A stretch of DNA of 21,778 nt from contig VERU01000002.1 in assembly GCA_018882485.1 (NCBI GenBank), positions 1 through 21,778 of the forward strand, read 5' to 3'. The DNA is from Rhodoferax sp. GTDB taxonomy: Bacteria > Pseudomonadota > Gammaproteobacteria > Burkholderiales > Burkholderiaceae_C. This document shows positions 1 through 7,455 of this stretch, in pieces; position 1 is the stretch's first letter; each line of letters begins with the position of its first letter. The position numbers and the translations under genes were made by a program. The notes below the pieces were generated by a model. It did no database searches. It saw nothing but the letters and a program-made list of their open reading frames with translations, and was not told the DNA's origin.

Positions 1-359
1 CTCAACAAGGCCACCGGCACCCCCAGCAGCAAACCGACCAGGGTGGCGGCCAGCCCGAGTTGCAGCGTGGCCGGCACGCGCTGCGCAATCAGGTGGAGCA
101 CCGGTTCGCGGTTCTGGATGGAGACACCCAGATCTCCCGACACGGCGTTGCGCAACCAGGCGAAGTACTGCGTCATCACCGGCTGATCCAGCCCGAGACG
201 CCGTACGGCGGCCTGCACCTGCTCCGGGGTGGCGTTCTCGCCGACGATCGCACCCACCGGGCTGCCGGGCACGGCGTAGATCATGGCCCAGATGCCCGTG
301 GAAGCGATCAGCAGCACCGGCAACAGCTGCAGCAGCCGGCGCAGGATGAATCCGATCAT
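1..359 (-). CDS. Dipeptide/oligopeptide ABC transporter permease, DppB-type (3' end cut by window edge)
   Basis: Inner-membrane permease subunit of the first ABC importer; only the first ~119 residues are inside the window. I translated it directly: it begins MIGFILRRLLQLLPVLLIAS, the classic DppB/OppB N-terminus (short basic cytoplasmic start, then one membrane helix). It continues through the family's periplasmic segment (PGSPVGAIVGENATPEQ, LGLDQPV, SGDLGVSI) into a second hydrophobic helix, where the sequence runs out at position 1. The start is well fixed: an AGGAGG Shine-Dalgarno lies 8 nt upstream and the ATG overlaps the stop of the upstream DppC-type gene as ATGA. It should pair with that DppC-type protein to form the channel. 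The EAA loop and the later helices lie outside the window, so an intact 3' end cannot be confirmed. Confidence 0.93.
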   Translation of the reverse strand, partial: MIGFILRRLLQLLPVLLIASTGIWAMIYAVPGSPVGAIVGENATPEQVQAAVRRLGLDQPVMTQYFAWLRNAVSGDLGVSIQNREPVLHLIAQRVPATLQLGLAATLVGLLLGVPVALL

Positions 360-1240
360 CGTGCATCCCTCCTGGGCAACGCCAGCGCGCTGGCCTCTCG
401 CGGGTCTTCCAGCAAGCGGGACAGGGCGCGCCCCAGGGTGTCCAGCGACAGGATGGTCAAGGTCAGGATCAGGCCAGGCAGCACCGCATAAGTGGGCGCA
501 TCGTGCAAAAAGGTCTTGCCAGTGCGCAGCATCTCACCCCAGCTGGGGGTCGGTGGCGGGATTCCCACGCCCAGGAAGGCCAGCGAGGCTTCGATCAGGA
601 TGGCCACCGACGAGAGCACCACCACCTGGACCAGTATCGGACTCCAGGAGTTGGGCAACACCGTGCGAAACATGTTGTAAGCCGACGATCCACCCAAGGC
701 TTCCACGGCGATCACGAAGTCGCGTTGCCGCAGCGACAGCACCTGCGCCCGGGTGATGCGGGCAAAGCTGGGGATGCCGGTGATCCCCACCGCCACCAGC
801 GCCGCCGTCTGGCTGCGACCCAGCACCGCGATGAGCGCCATGGCAAACAGGATGCCGGGGAGAGACAGCAACACATCGACGAACCGCATCAGCAAGGTGT
901 CGCGCCAACCCCCGAAGAAGCCCGCCAGCAGCCCGATGGGCACACCCAGAACGGCGGCAATGGTGACGGCGCCAGCGGCCGTCACCAGCGAAGTCCTGGC
1001 ACCGTGGACCACCCGCGCCAGGATGTCGCGGCCCAGCTCATCCGTGCCGAACCAGTGCTCACGACCCGGCCCTTGCAGCATCGCCCCGAAGTCCTGCTCC
1101 AGAGGGTCATAAGGCAGGATCCAGCGGGCCAGCAGGGCCAGCACCATCAGCCCGGCCAGGAACAGCAGGCTGAGCAGCGCACCCGGGCGCCGCAGCAGAC
1201 CCCGCAGTGCCCGCACCGCCCGTCCACGACCCTGGCTCAT
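356..1240 (-). CDS. Dipeptide/oligopeptide ABC transporter permease, DppC-type
   Basis: Second channel subunit of the first importer, 294 aa, normal for DppC/OppC. Residues ~20-40 form the first membrane helix. Residues 64-73 (FGTDELGRDI) are the hallmark DppC motif following the periplasmic stretch, and the BPD_transp_1 core follows with five or so hydrophobic segments. The cytoplasmic EAA loop that docks on the ATPase is at about 180-199 (EALGGSSAY...LPNS). I chose the ATG at 1240 rather than a longer start at 1333 because it gives the family N-terminus, carries AGGAGG 7 nt upstream, and overlaps the stop of the ATPase gene as ATGA. The same ATGA overlap links its own stop to the DppB-type gene. 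The order ATPase-DppC-DppB is the reverse of the usual DppB-DppC-ATPase order. Confidence 0.95.
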   Translation of the reverse strand: MSQGRGRAVRALRGLLRRPGALLSLLFLAGLMVLALLARWILPYDPLEQDFGAMLQGPGREHWFGTDELGRDILARVVHGARTSLVTAAGAVTIAAVLGVPIGLLAGFFGGWRDTLLMRFVDVLLSLPGILFAMALIAVLGRSQTAALVAVGITGIPSFARITRAQVLSLRQRDFVIAVEALGGSSAYNMFRTVLPNSWSPILVQVVVLSSVAILIEASLAFLGVGIPPPTPSWGEMLRTGKTFLHDAPTYAVLPGLILTLTILSLDTLGRALSRLLEDPREASALALPRRDAR

Positions 1241-3279
1241 CGGGGTGCCTCCTGCGCAACATCGCTGAAATGGCAGGCGCTGCGCCCCGACTGGCCTGTG
1301 AGCCCGATCAACGCAGGGGCTTCCACGCGACACCGTTCAACGGCCCGGAAGCAGCGCGGATGGAAATGACAGCCCGACGGCGGTGCTGCGGGGTTGGGGA
1401 TATCCCCCTCCAGAATGATGCGTCGCCGCTGGGACCGCAGCCGTGGATCGGGCAGGGGCACCGCCGACAGCAGCGACTGGGTATAGGGATGGGTCGGCGC
1501 TGCGTACAGCCGATGCTTGTCCGCTTCCTCCACCACACGGCCCAGGTACATCACCGCCACCCGATCGGCTATGTGCCGCACCACCGAGAGGTCGTGCGCG
1601 ATGAAGATGTAGGCCAAGCCCAGCGCCTGCTGAAGATCCTGCAGCAGGTTGACGATCTGGGCCTGGATGGAGACATCCAGGGCAGCCACCGGCTCATCCA
1701 GAATCAGCAAGCGCGGCTTGAGGGCCAGTGCCCGGGCGATACCGATACGCTGTCGTTGCCCCCCGGAAAATTCACTGGGAAGACGGCCGGCCATCGATGA
1801 GGACAGTCCGACCCGCTCCAGCAGCTCATCGATCCACGCCTGGCCGCCCGACTCCTCGAACAGCCCATGGATGCGCAACGGCTCGGCCACGATCTCGTTG
1901 ACCGTCTTGATCGGATTCAGCGATGCATAGGGATCCTGGAACACATACTGCATGTGACGGCGCTGCCGGCGGCGCTCCGCAGCCGACAGGTGGGTCACAT
2001 CCTGCCCGTCGAACCGGACCGCGCCACCGGCTGCGGGCAGCAGCCCCATGATCGCCCGCCCGGTCGTGGTCTTGCCGCAGCCGGACTCTCCCACCAGACC
2101 CAGAGTCTCACCCGCGTGCACCTGCAGGTTCACACCGTCCACCGCGCGGACCGAGCCGGTCTGCCGGCGCAGCACACCGCTCCTGATCGGAAAATGCACC
2201 TGCAGCCCCTGAACCTGCAGCAGGGGCTCCGATGACGCGGCCGCGGGTCGCACAGTCGGTGCGGCGACCGGTTCGGCAGCCGTCGATGGGGCGGGTGCCT
2301 TGTCCCACGCGTCTGCGCTGCGGTGGCAGGCACTCGCATGGCGTTCAGAAACCGGCTGCAGGGCGGGCTCATGGCTGAGGCATCCGGCCGCCTCGCTGGC
2401 CCAGGCACAGCGGGGATGGAACACGCAACCCCGCGGCAGATCCGCGGGCGATGGCGGCTGACCGGTGATGGGGATCAACCGGCGCTGCGCACCGTCGAGC
2501 CGTGGCATGCTGCGCAGCAAGCCCACCGTATAGGGGTGCCGGGGCTGGGCAAAGATCTCGTCCACCGGGCCCGATTCGACGATGCGCCCGCCGTACATCA
2601 CCAGGACCCGGTGCGCCACCTCGGCGATCACACCCAGGTCGTGGGTGATCAGCACCACGGCGGCCCCGGTTTCGGCCTGGCGGCGGGCCAGCACCGCCAG
2701 CACCTGGGCCTGGACGGTGACGTCAAGCGCCGTCGTGGGCTCATCGGCAATGATCAGTCGGGGCTGGCCGGACATGGCCATCGCAATCACCACCCGCTGG
2801 CGCATTCCGCCCGAGAACTGGTGCGGGTACTGGTGCACCCGACGCTGGGGATCGGGAATATCCACCTCACGCAACAGATCGACCGCCCGCTGGACGGCCT
2901 GGCCTGGCGCCAGACGGCCGTGAGCAACCTGCCCTTCGACCACCTGGCGGCCCACCTCGAACACCGGGTTGAGCGTGGTCGAGGGGTCCTGAAAGACCAT
3001 GCCCACATCCTGCCCGCGGATCTGCCGCAAGGTCTCGGGACTGGCCGTGGTGACCTCGGTGTCACCGAGACGGATCGAGCCCTGCACACGGGCGTTCGGC
3101 GCCAGCAGGCCGGTGATGGCCAGCGAGGTCACGCTTTTGCCCGATCCCGACTCGCCGACGATCCCTACCACCTCATTCGGGAACACATCGAAATCGACCC
3201 CCCGAACCGCAGGCACGACACCCCCCTGGGCGGCAAAGCCGACATGCAGACCCCGAACTCTGACAACAGGCTCAGACAT
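1237..3279 (-). CDS. Fused dipeptide ABC transporter ATP-binding protein (DppD-DppF in one chain, GsiA-like)
   Basis: Energises the first importer. The 680-aa chain holds two complete ATPase domains. Domain 1 has Walker A GESGSGKS (42-49), Q-loop VFQDPS (~95), signature SGGMRQRV (156-163), Walker B LIIADEP and the switch histidine in THDL (~212). It ends with an oligopeptide-type C-terminal extension with HPRC (~288-291). After a Pro/Ala-rich linker (~322-350), domain 2 has GESGCGKT (397-404), signature SGGQRQRI (505-512), Walker B LLILDEP, and AHDL, then its own HPRC extension (~640-643). Both sites look catalytically competent. The fusion resembles GsiA/YejF-type proteins. The start at 3279 gives MSEPVVRV, a normal domain start, with AGGTGG upstream; an in-frame TTG at 3297 is a less likely start. 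The stop overlaps the DppC-type start as ATGA. Confidence 0.95.
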   Translation of the reverse strand: MSEPVVRVRGLHVGFAAQGGVVPAVRGVDFDVFPNEVVGIVGESGSGKSVTSLAITGLLAPNARVQGSIRLGDTEVTTASPETLRQIRGQDVGMVFQDPSTTLNPVFEVGRQVVEGQVAHGRLAPGQAVQRAVDLLREVDIPDPQRRVHQYPHQFSGGMRQRVVIAMAMSGQPRLIIADEPTTALDVTVQAQVLAVLARRQAETGAAVVLITHDLGVIAEVAHRVLVMYGGRIVESGPVDEIFAQPRHPYTVGLLRSMPRLDGAQRRLIPITGQPPSPADLPRGCVFHPRCAWASEAAGCLSHEPALQPVSERHASACHRSADAWDKAPAPSTAAEPVAAPTVRPAAASSEPLLQVQGLQVHFPIRSGVLRRQTGSVRAVDGVNLQVHAGETLGLVGESGCGKTTTGRAIMGLLPAAGGAVRFDGQDVTHLSAAERRRQRRHMQYVFQDPYASLNPIKTVNEIVAEPLRIHGLFEESGGQAWIDELLERVGLSSSMAGRLPSEFSGGQRQRIGIARALALKPRLLILDEPVAALDVSIQAQIVNLLQDLQQALGLAYIFIAHDLSVVRHIADRVAVMYLGRVVEEADKHRLYAAPTHPYTQSLLSAVPLPDPRLRSQRRRIILEGDIPNPAAPPSGCHFHPRCFRAVERCRVEAPALIGLTGQSGRSACHFSDVAQEAPR

Positions 3280-3325
3280 GCCGGCAGCCACCTGCAACCT
3301 GCGTTGACGGCCGGCCCACCTTCAT
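3280..3325 (-). other. Intergenic spacer with GCCGGC inverted repeat before the fused ATPase gene
   Basis: This 46-nt gap between the binding-protein stop and the ATPase start carries GCCGGC at 3280-3285 and again at 3310-3315. GCCGGC is self-complementary, so the copies can pair around a small inner CAAC/GTTG stem (3295-3298 and 3303-3306). A fold here would cover the AGGTGG ribosome site and could lower ATPase translation relative to the binding protein, as is common in ABC operons. There is no T-rich run, so it is not a classical terminator. The folding is inferred by eye only. Confidence 0.3.
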
Positions 3326-4879
3326 TCAGCGCAACCCGATGGTTCGGGCCACCAGCATGTTGTCGATCTCGCGGGTGATCCCGCCCAGATTCTTGGCAGC
3401 CACGATCAGGCCGATGTCGTAGGTGTTGGTCGGGATCGCAAAGGCAGACTCGACCAGCACCTTGTTGAGGTTGTCATAGGCCGCCTTGACATCGCTGCCG
3501 GAACCGAAGGTCTTGTTGACGCGATCAATGGCGGCAACATAGGCCGGATGCGGATGGGGGTCGCCGAGAACCGGGTTCTTGACGGTGCGGTAGATGCTGT
3601 TGGTGGCCACCCGGGTCGGGAACTTCTGGATGTTGCCGATGCCGCCAAACGTGGCAGCAAACTTGCCACCCAGCAAGGCATCCACATATTCGGAGCCCTG
3701 CTTCATGTCGAGCTGGACGTTGACGCCCACCTTGGCCAGGGTGCTCTGCACCACCTGGCTGATGGCCACCGAGGCCTGGTCGCCGCCGTTGACCAGCAGC
3801 TTCCAGTTGCTCTGATCGGCCGCGGAGAGTCCGGAGTCCTTGAGCAGCGCGCGGGCTTTGTCGAGATCGAAGGCGTAACGCGCGTCATAGGACTTGTCGG
3901 CGGCCGGGCTGGCCGGTACCCACGGCAGTGCGGTGACTTCGCCCAGACCGGCATAACCCACCTGGAGGATGGCGCGCCGATCCATCAGGTGGTTGAAGGC
4001 CTGACGGTATTTTTCGTTCTTGAAAGGCCCCTGGGTGGTGTTGATGCGAAACACCTGGACCAGAGGACCAGGCCCCTGGATCAGCTGGTAGCCCGCACCA
4101 CGCAGGCGCAGCGCGGAGCGCGAGTCACCGCCGTAGATGATATCGACCGAGCCCGATTCCAGGGCCGCATTGGCGGCCTCGTTGTCACCGAACACCGTGA
4201 GCTCGAGCTCCTTCATGATCGGCTCCTTGGCACGCCAGTACTTCGGATTGGCGGTCATGCGCACCCGCTGCCCCAGCACCCGCTCGGCCAGCATGTAAGC
4301 GCCCGTGCCAGCCGGTTTGGTCTCGACGGTGTCGATGCCCTTGGGATCGATCGGCGAAATGAACTGCAGCAGATCGGTGATCTGCTTGTCGGGCACCGGA
4401 CCGCTGAAGTTCAGACGGATGGTGCCGGGGTCCACCACGGTCCAGTCCTTGACCACCGACATCGTGGCGTAGACGTTCTTGCCCTTCTGGGGATCGGCGG
4501 CCTTCTTCAAGGTGGCTGCGACCGCCTCGGCATTGAGCGGCGCACCGCTGTGGAACGTCACGTCCTTGCGCAGGCTCAGAGTGACCGACAGGTTGTCCTT
4601 GGCAATCGTCCAGGAAGTGGCCAGGCTGGGCACGGCCTGCCCTTCGGCCGTGTATTCGATCAGGCTGTCGTACAGGTTCTTGATCAGCGGGAAGTTGTTG
4701 GACGAAAACTGCTGCGGATCGAAATTCACCACATCGGTCAGGAGCGCCACCCTGAGCTTTCCACCCTTGAGTTCCTGAGCACTTGCCAGGCCAGACCAGA
4801 GCAGCACGCTGGCTGCCGTCAGCATCAGGCCCTTGAGCCCTGTGCGCCGAATCATGTTGGGGATTACCGGAGTTGCCAT
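3326..4879 (-). CDS. Periplasmic peptide-type substrate-binding protein (SBP_bac_5 family), Sec-exported
   Basis: Captures substrate in the periplasm for the first importer. The 517-aa length is typical of DppA/OppA-type cluster C binding proteins. Residues 1-34 are a Sec signal peptide: basic RRTGLKG, a hydrophobic core, and a likely cut after LASA (34) before QELKGG. Family landmarks follow: FDPQQFSSNNFPLIKNLYDSLIEY near the mature N-terminus, then TFHSGAPLNAEAV, the usual second SBP_bac_5 signature. No lipobox cysteine is present, so a soluble periplasmic protein is expected. The ATG at 4879 has a GAGAGG-like ribosome site 9 nt upstream; a later in-frame ATG (residue 9) would also leave a full signal peptide. 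It lies 56 nt after the M81 gene and 46 nt before the fused ATPase gene. The specificity cannot be read from sequence. Confidence 0.94.
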   Translation of the reverse strand: MATPVIPNMIRRTGLKGLMLTAASVLLWSGLASAQELKGGKLRVALLTDVVNFDPQQFSSNNFPLIKNLYDSLIEYTAEGQAVPSLATSWTIAKDNLSVTLSLRKDVTFHSGAPLNAEAVAATLKKAADPQKGKNVYATMSVVKDWTVVDPGTIRLNFSGPVPDKQITDLLQFISPIDPKGIDTVETKPAGTGAYMLAERVLGQRVRMTANPKYWRAKEPIMKELELTVFGDNEAANAALESGSVDIIYGGDSRSALRLRGAGYQLIQGPGPLVQVFRINTTQGPFKNEKYRQAFNHLMDRRAILQVGYAGLGEVTALPWVPASPAADKSYDARYAFDLDKARALLKDSGLSAADQSNWKLLVNGGDQASVAISQVVQSTLAKVGVNVQLDMKQGSEYVDALLGGKFAATFGGIGNIQKFPTRVATNSIYRTVKNPVLGDPHPHPAYVAAIDRVNKTFGSGSDVKAAYDNLNKVLVESAFAIPTNTYDIGLIVAAKNLGGITREIDNMLVARTIGLR

Positions 4880-4935
4880 GGATTACATCCTCTCAAGGTT
4901 GAAACACACACACCATGCCGCCGGACGGCAGCCAC
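4880..4935 (-). other. Spacer between M81 gene and binding-protein gene: short hairpin and CA/TG run
   Basis: The 56-nt gap contains a 5-bp stem, TGCCG (4916-4920) with CGGCA (4926-4930), and a short (CA)5-like run at about 4903-4914. The binding-protein ribosome site (GAGAGG on the minus strand) lies close to 4879. I see no convincing promoter or terminator. The short stem just after the M81 stop could help separate expression levels, but it is weak. Confidence 0.25.
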
Positions 4936-6420
4936 TCAAACACCCTCGCGCCAATCCGACACCGGATCCAGCGGATACATCGGCCGCGGAATCCTGCGCC
5001 AGGGCAGACCCAGCACATCGGACTGGCCGGGGCCCCGGGTATCGACCCGGATGACCTCCGACGCAATCGGTGCGAAATACTGGAAATTGGAGGCCGTCTT
5101 GAGAACGGCCATGCGGTAATCGGTGGGCTCCACGCCCATGGCCTGATACACATCCGGCAGGTTGCCGGCCACGCCGCGCAACTCGCTGATCAGCAGCGTT
5201 ACCGGCCCGACATCGAACACCACGGTGCATCCCATGTCGACCTGGGTCTGGTAATGCCGGGTGACCTTGACCCAGCCTCCGCCCACACGGCGCACGGTGC
5301 CGGTGACCTTCAAGGGCTGGAAAAAGGCAGGGGCGCTGTGTCCACCGATCTCCAGGGTCACGGTTGCGCCCTCGCCCGCCTGGGCCAGCCGCAACGCAGT
5401 GACCGGTTCGATCAGCGGGACCAGCGCGCGCCCGCGTATGCCCAGCCGCAGCATGGCTTCGAGAATCAGGTTGCTGTCGCCAGCCGAACCGCCGAACACC
5501 GTGTCGCCGGTGTCGCTGAGGACCACCACGCCGCGTTCGGCCGCATCGGCACGCCGCACCGCGTCGTCGATCGACAGCGCCTCGCGCACCTGGAAATCGT
5601 CTCGCATGGACCAGGCCAGATCGGCAAGTTCGTCTGCACAGGCGTGCGCCAGTGCGGGGTCGCCATCGGTGACAACGATGGTGGCCCAGCCCGCCTCGGC
5701 CACGTCGAGCCAGGGCTGCATGGGGTAATTGGAAGCCTGCAGCACACGGGGATCGCGCTCCATGTCGCGCGCCCGGTCGAACCAGCGCTTCATGGGACCC
5801 CGATCGGTCAGGAACTGCTCCTGATGCGACAGCAGAGGCAGCTTGCGCCAGACCATCACCGGTCGGACTTCGCGGCGTACGATGCGGATCAACAGCGCCG
5901 TGCCGATGACGCCGGTATCAAAAGGATCGTGCGGCTGGGTGCGATGGCCCACGATGGCGTCGCAGTGCTCCACCATCTTGCGGGTGATGTTGGCGTGGTG
6001 GTCCAAACCCAGGACGATGGGGACATCCGGCCCGAGGATCTCCCGGCACAGAGCCACCTGGTCTCCTTCCACATCGTCCACGCCCTCGGCCGCACAGGCA
6101 CCATGCAACTGCAGGGCGAGTCCGTCGACCGTACCCGCCTGTGCCAGACCGGTGCGTATCTTGTCCTGAAAATACCGATAGGCGGCACGGTCGATGCGGC
6201 CGCCCGCCGTCGCCCAGGCGCGGATCACGGGCACCGTCTCGATGCCGGGACCGGCATCCTCGGCGGCTTTGAGATGCCCGCCCACCTGGCCCATCCCCCG
6301 GAATGCGGTCAGGATTTCCGGCCCCTCCACCACGCCGAATGACTCGTAGTCACGCAGCGTGGTCGGGACCGGGTTGAAGTCGTTGGTCTCCTGTCCGATG
6401 TGGATCAATGCCAGTCTCAT
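4936..6420 (-). CDS. M81 family metallopeptidase (MlrC/microcystinase-like)
   Basis: Predicted cytoplasmic zinc hydrolase of the MlrC family (DUF1485 N-terminal domain plus MlrC_C domain), 494 aa, normal length. The MlrC founder completes breakdown of linearised microcystin; most family members have unknown substrates. It starts MRLALIHIGQETNDFNP, the family's N-terminal signature. The expected zinc ligands are present: D140 and H142 in LDHHAN and H164 in TQPHDPFDTG, matching the DxH...22 residues...H spacing of MlrC. The C-terminal motif here reads KTASNFQYFAP, where many relatives have KSxxHFRAxF, so one usually conserved histidine is Asn. The ATG at 6420 has no clear Shine-Dalgarno, so translation may be weak or coupled. 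It sits between an RraA-like gene and the first ABC importer, suggesting it acts on imported compounds. Family assignment is firm; the substrate is unknown. Confidence 0.93.
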   Translation of the reverse strand: MRLALIHIGQETNDFNPVPTTLRDYESFGVVEGPEILTAFRGMGQVGGHLKAAEDAGPGIETVPVIRAWATAGGRIDRAAYRYFQDKIRTGLAQAGTVDGLALQLHGACAAEGVDDVEGDQVALCREILGPDVPIVLGLDHHANITRKMVEHCDAIVGHRTQPHDPFDTGVIGTALLIRIVRREVRPVMVWRKLPLLSHQEQFLTDRGPMKRWFDRARDMERDPRVLQASNYPMQPWLDVAEAGWATIVVTDGDPALAHACADELADLAWSMRDDFQVREALSIDDAVRRADAAERGVVVLSDTGDTVFGGSAGDSNLILEAMLRLGIRGRALVPLIEPVTALRLAQAGEGATVTLEIGGHSAPAFFQPLKVTGTVRRVGGGWVKVTRHYQTQVDMGCTVVFDVGPVTLLISELRGVAGNLPDVYQAMGVEPTDYRMAVLKTASNFQYFAPIASEVIRVDTRGPGQSDVLGLPWRRIPRPMYPLDPVSDWREGV

Positions 6421-6514
6421 GGGATCGTCTGCTGTGGGTTTTCGATGATGTTATCGACGGCGTCGGGACCGGCTGTCACGGCTTGTTTCACGGCGCGAAA
6501 CAGGTCCCGGGCGC
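6421..6514 (-). promoter_or_regulatory. Spacer with possible weak promoter for the M81/ABC-A genes
   Basis: The 94-nt gap between the RraA-like stop and the M81 start is the longest break in block A. On the minus strand a GTGACA -35-like hexamer (6474-6479) and a GATAAC -10-like hexamer (6450-6455) are 18 nt apart. That is 5/6 and 4/6 matches to the sigma70 consensus. The gap also has an inverted repeat with arms TGTTTC/GAAACA around 6485-6502. Either could uncouple the M81 and transporter genes from the RraA-like gene. Both signals are weak and unproven. Confidence 0.3.
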
Positions 6515-7174
6515 TCACAATATGCCCAGCCGCCTGAAGACGCTGGCCAGCGATTCGCCGCGCTGCAAAGCGTCGCGGGTATCGTTCTCGCCGCGCACCT
6601 TTTCCAGAGCCCGATCGATCACGGCATGCTCATGCGAACGCGGGATGACCACCACGCCATCCACATCGCCAAACACCAGATCACCCGGATCAATGCTCAC
6701 GCCGCCACATTCCACCCGCACATCCCGATCGACCATCCGGGCCCGGCCCTTGGTGTCCAGGGGGCCGATACCCCCATGGAAAACTGGAAAGCCCATGGCC
6801 CGGATCTGTCGCACATCACGGACCAGGCCGTCGGTCACGCAGCCCGCAGCACCCCGCGCGACCGCGGCAGTAGACAGCAACTCGCCCCAGGGCGCAATCC
6901 GCTCGGTGGGCCCGTTGCAGGCCAGGACCACCAGATCCTGGGGTTGGAGATCGTCCACCAGCGCGATCTCGACGTCGTAGGGATTTTCCCCGTCGCGCAG
7001 CGCATAGGCCGGCATGTACAGGCCCGTACGAGCCCGCCCGACCATGACCTGCTGCTCATCGAGCGGACGGATAAACGGACGCATGGCCCGGCGTGACAGG
7101 CCCAGGCCGTCCATGATGTCCGACAGGATGGCCGAACTCAACGGCATCAGGTCAGAAGGATTGATCGCTGGCAT
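6515..7174 (-). CDS. RraA family protein, probable divalent-metal pyruvate-aldolase-like enzyme
   Basis: Predicted cytoplasmic RraA-fold protein of 219 aa. Members include HMG/CHA-type class II pyruvate aldolases, oxaloacetate decarboxylases and the RNase E inhibitor RraA of enterics. The fold's motifs are clear: WGELLSTAA (96-104), then TDGLVRDV (114-121) with the Arg119-Asp120 pair used for pyruvate-moiety and metal binding in the aldolases, and a late FGDVDGVVVIP (168-178). At 219 aa with a catabolic neighbourhood, an aldolase or decarboxylase role is likelier than RNase regulation; that is inference. The ATG at 7174 was chosen over a longer start at 7228 because AAGGAG lies 5 nt upstream and the N-terminus fits the family. 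It is the first gene of block A, divergent from the iclR-type gene across a 281-nt region. Confidence 0.9.
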   Translation of the reverse strand: MPAINPSDLMPLSSAILSDIMDGLGLSRRAMRPFIRPLDEQQVMVGRARTGLYMPAYALRDGENPYDVEIALVDDLQPQDLVVLACNGPTERIAPWGELLSTAAVARGAAGCVTDGLVRDVRQIRAMGFPVFHGGIGPLDTKGRARMVDRDVRVECGGVSIDPGDLVFGDVDGVVVIPRSHEHAVIDRALEKVRGENDTRDALQRGESLASVFRRLGIL

Positions 7175-7322
7175 GCTGACTCCTTGATCAGGGGGCACCC
7201 CGCTTTCAAGACGAGGGCACGAACTCACGGCACAGCCGTTTGCCGCTGCATCCTACACGCCCGCGGCGGCGCTGCCCAGCCTGCCCTGGGACGTCGCCCA
7301 AGCCTTCCTAGGGTTGATGCGC

Positions 7323-7350
7323 TTGACGCTGCCGCTTCATCGGATATAAG
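7323..7350 (+). promoter_or_regulatory. Probable sigma70 promoter of the iclR-type gene
   Basis: TTGACG at 7323-7328 (5/6 match to the -35 consensus) is followed 16 nt later by TATAAG at 7345-7350 (5/6 match to -10). The predicted start is near 7357, giving a leader of about 100 nt before the ATG at 7456. It is the only strong match I found in the divergent region. Confidence 0.55.
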
Positions 7351-7370
7351 CTGGAAAGAGGGATTTTCAG
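7351..7370. promoter_or_regulatory. Candidate IclR-family operator at the predicted transcription start
   Basis: CTGGAAAGAGGGATTTTCAG is an inverted repeat whose 7-nt arms (CTGGAAA and TTTTCAG) match at six of seven positions. The TGGAAA half-site and TTTTCA arm resemble the E. coli IclR box (TGGAAATNATTTCCA) and KdgR-type TGAAA/TTTCA sites. It begins right after the -10 hexamer and covers the predicted start, a position suited to repression. Binding is inferred. Confidence 0.45.
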
Positions 7371-7413
7371 AAGCCGCTCGCCGCCACCTTGGATCGCCCA
7401 TCGCCATGGCGCG

Positions 7414-7432
7414 AGGCCGGTCGAACCGGCCT
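7414..7432. repeat. Perfect inverted repeat in the iclR-type leader
   Basis: AGGCCGGTCGAACCGGCCT has 8-nt arms that pair perfectly around a 3-nt centre. It ends 23 nt before the ATG at 7456. It could be a second operator or, in RNA, a hairpin just upstream of the ribosome site. It has no T-tract. Confidence 0.45.
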
Positions 7433-7455
7433 GCAGCGTGACCAAGAGGATAAGG

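Larger units (their letters stand above)
7175..7455. promoter_or_regulatory. Divergent regulatory region between the RraA-like and iclR-type genes
   Basis: This 281-nt intergenic region is the largest in the window and must hold the starts of two opposite transcripts. On the plus strand it has a good sigma70-like promoter (7323-7350), an IclR-box-like inverted repeat (7351-7370) and a perfect inverted repeat (7414-7432), listed separately. On the minus strand I find no strong -35/-10 pair for the RraA-like gene. The best candidate shares the AT-rich patch near 7343-7348, with only partial matches. Confidence 0.7.

Noticed and set aside
4903..4914. Short CA repeat as a phase-variation tract
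   Set aside because: It has only about five units, lies in a spacer and not in a promoter core or reading frame, and is too short to suggest slippage control.
3548..5119. A 523-codon open frame on the plus strand
   Set aside because: It lies opposite the binding-protein gene and the M81 gene end, is rich in His/Arg/Gln with no recognisable domain, and is the antisense shadow expected in GC-rich DNA.
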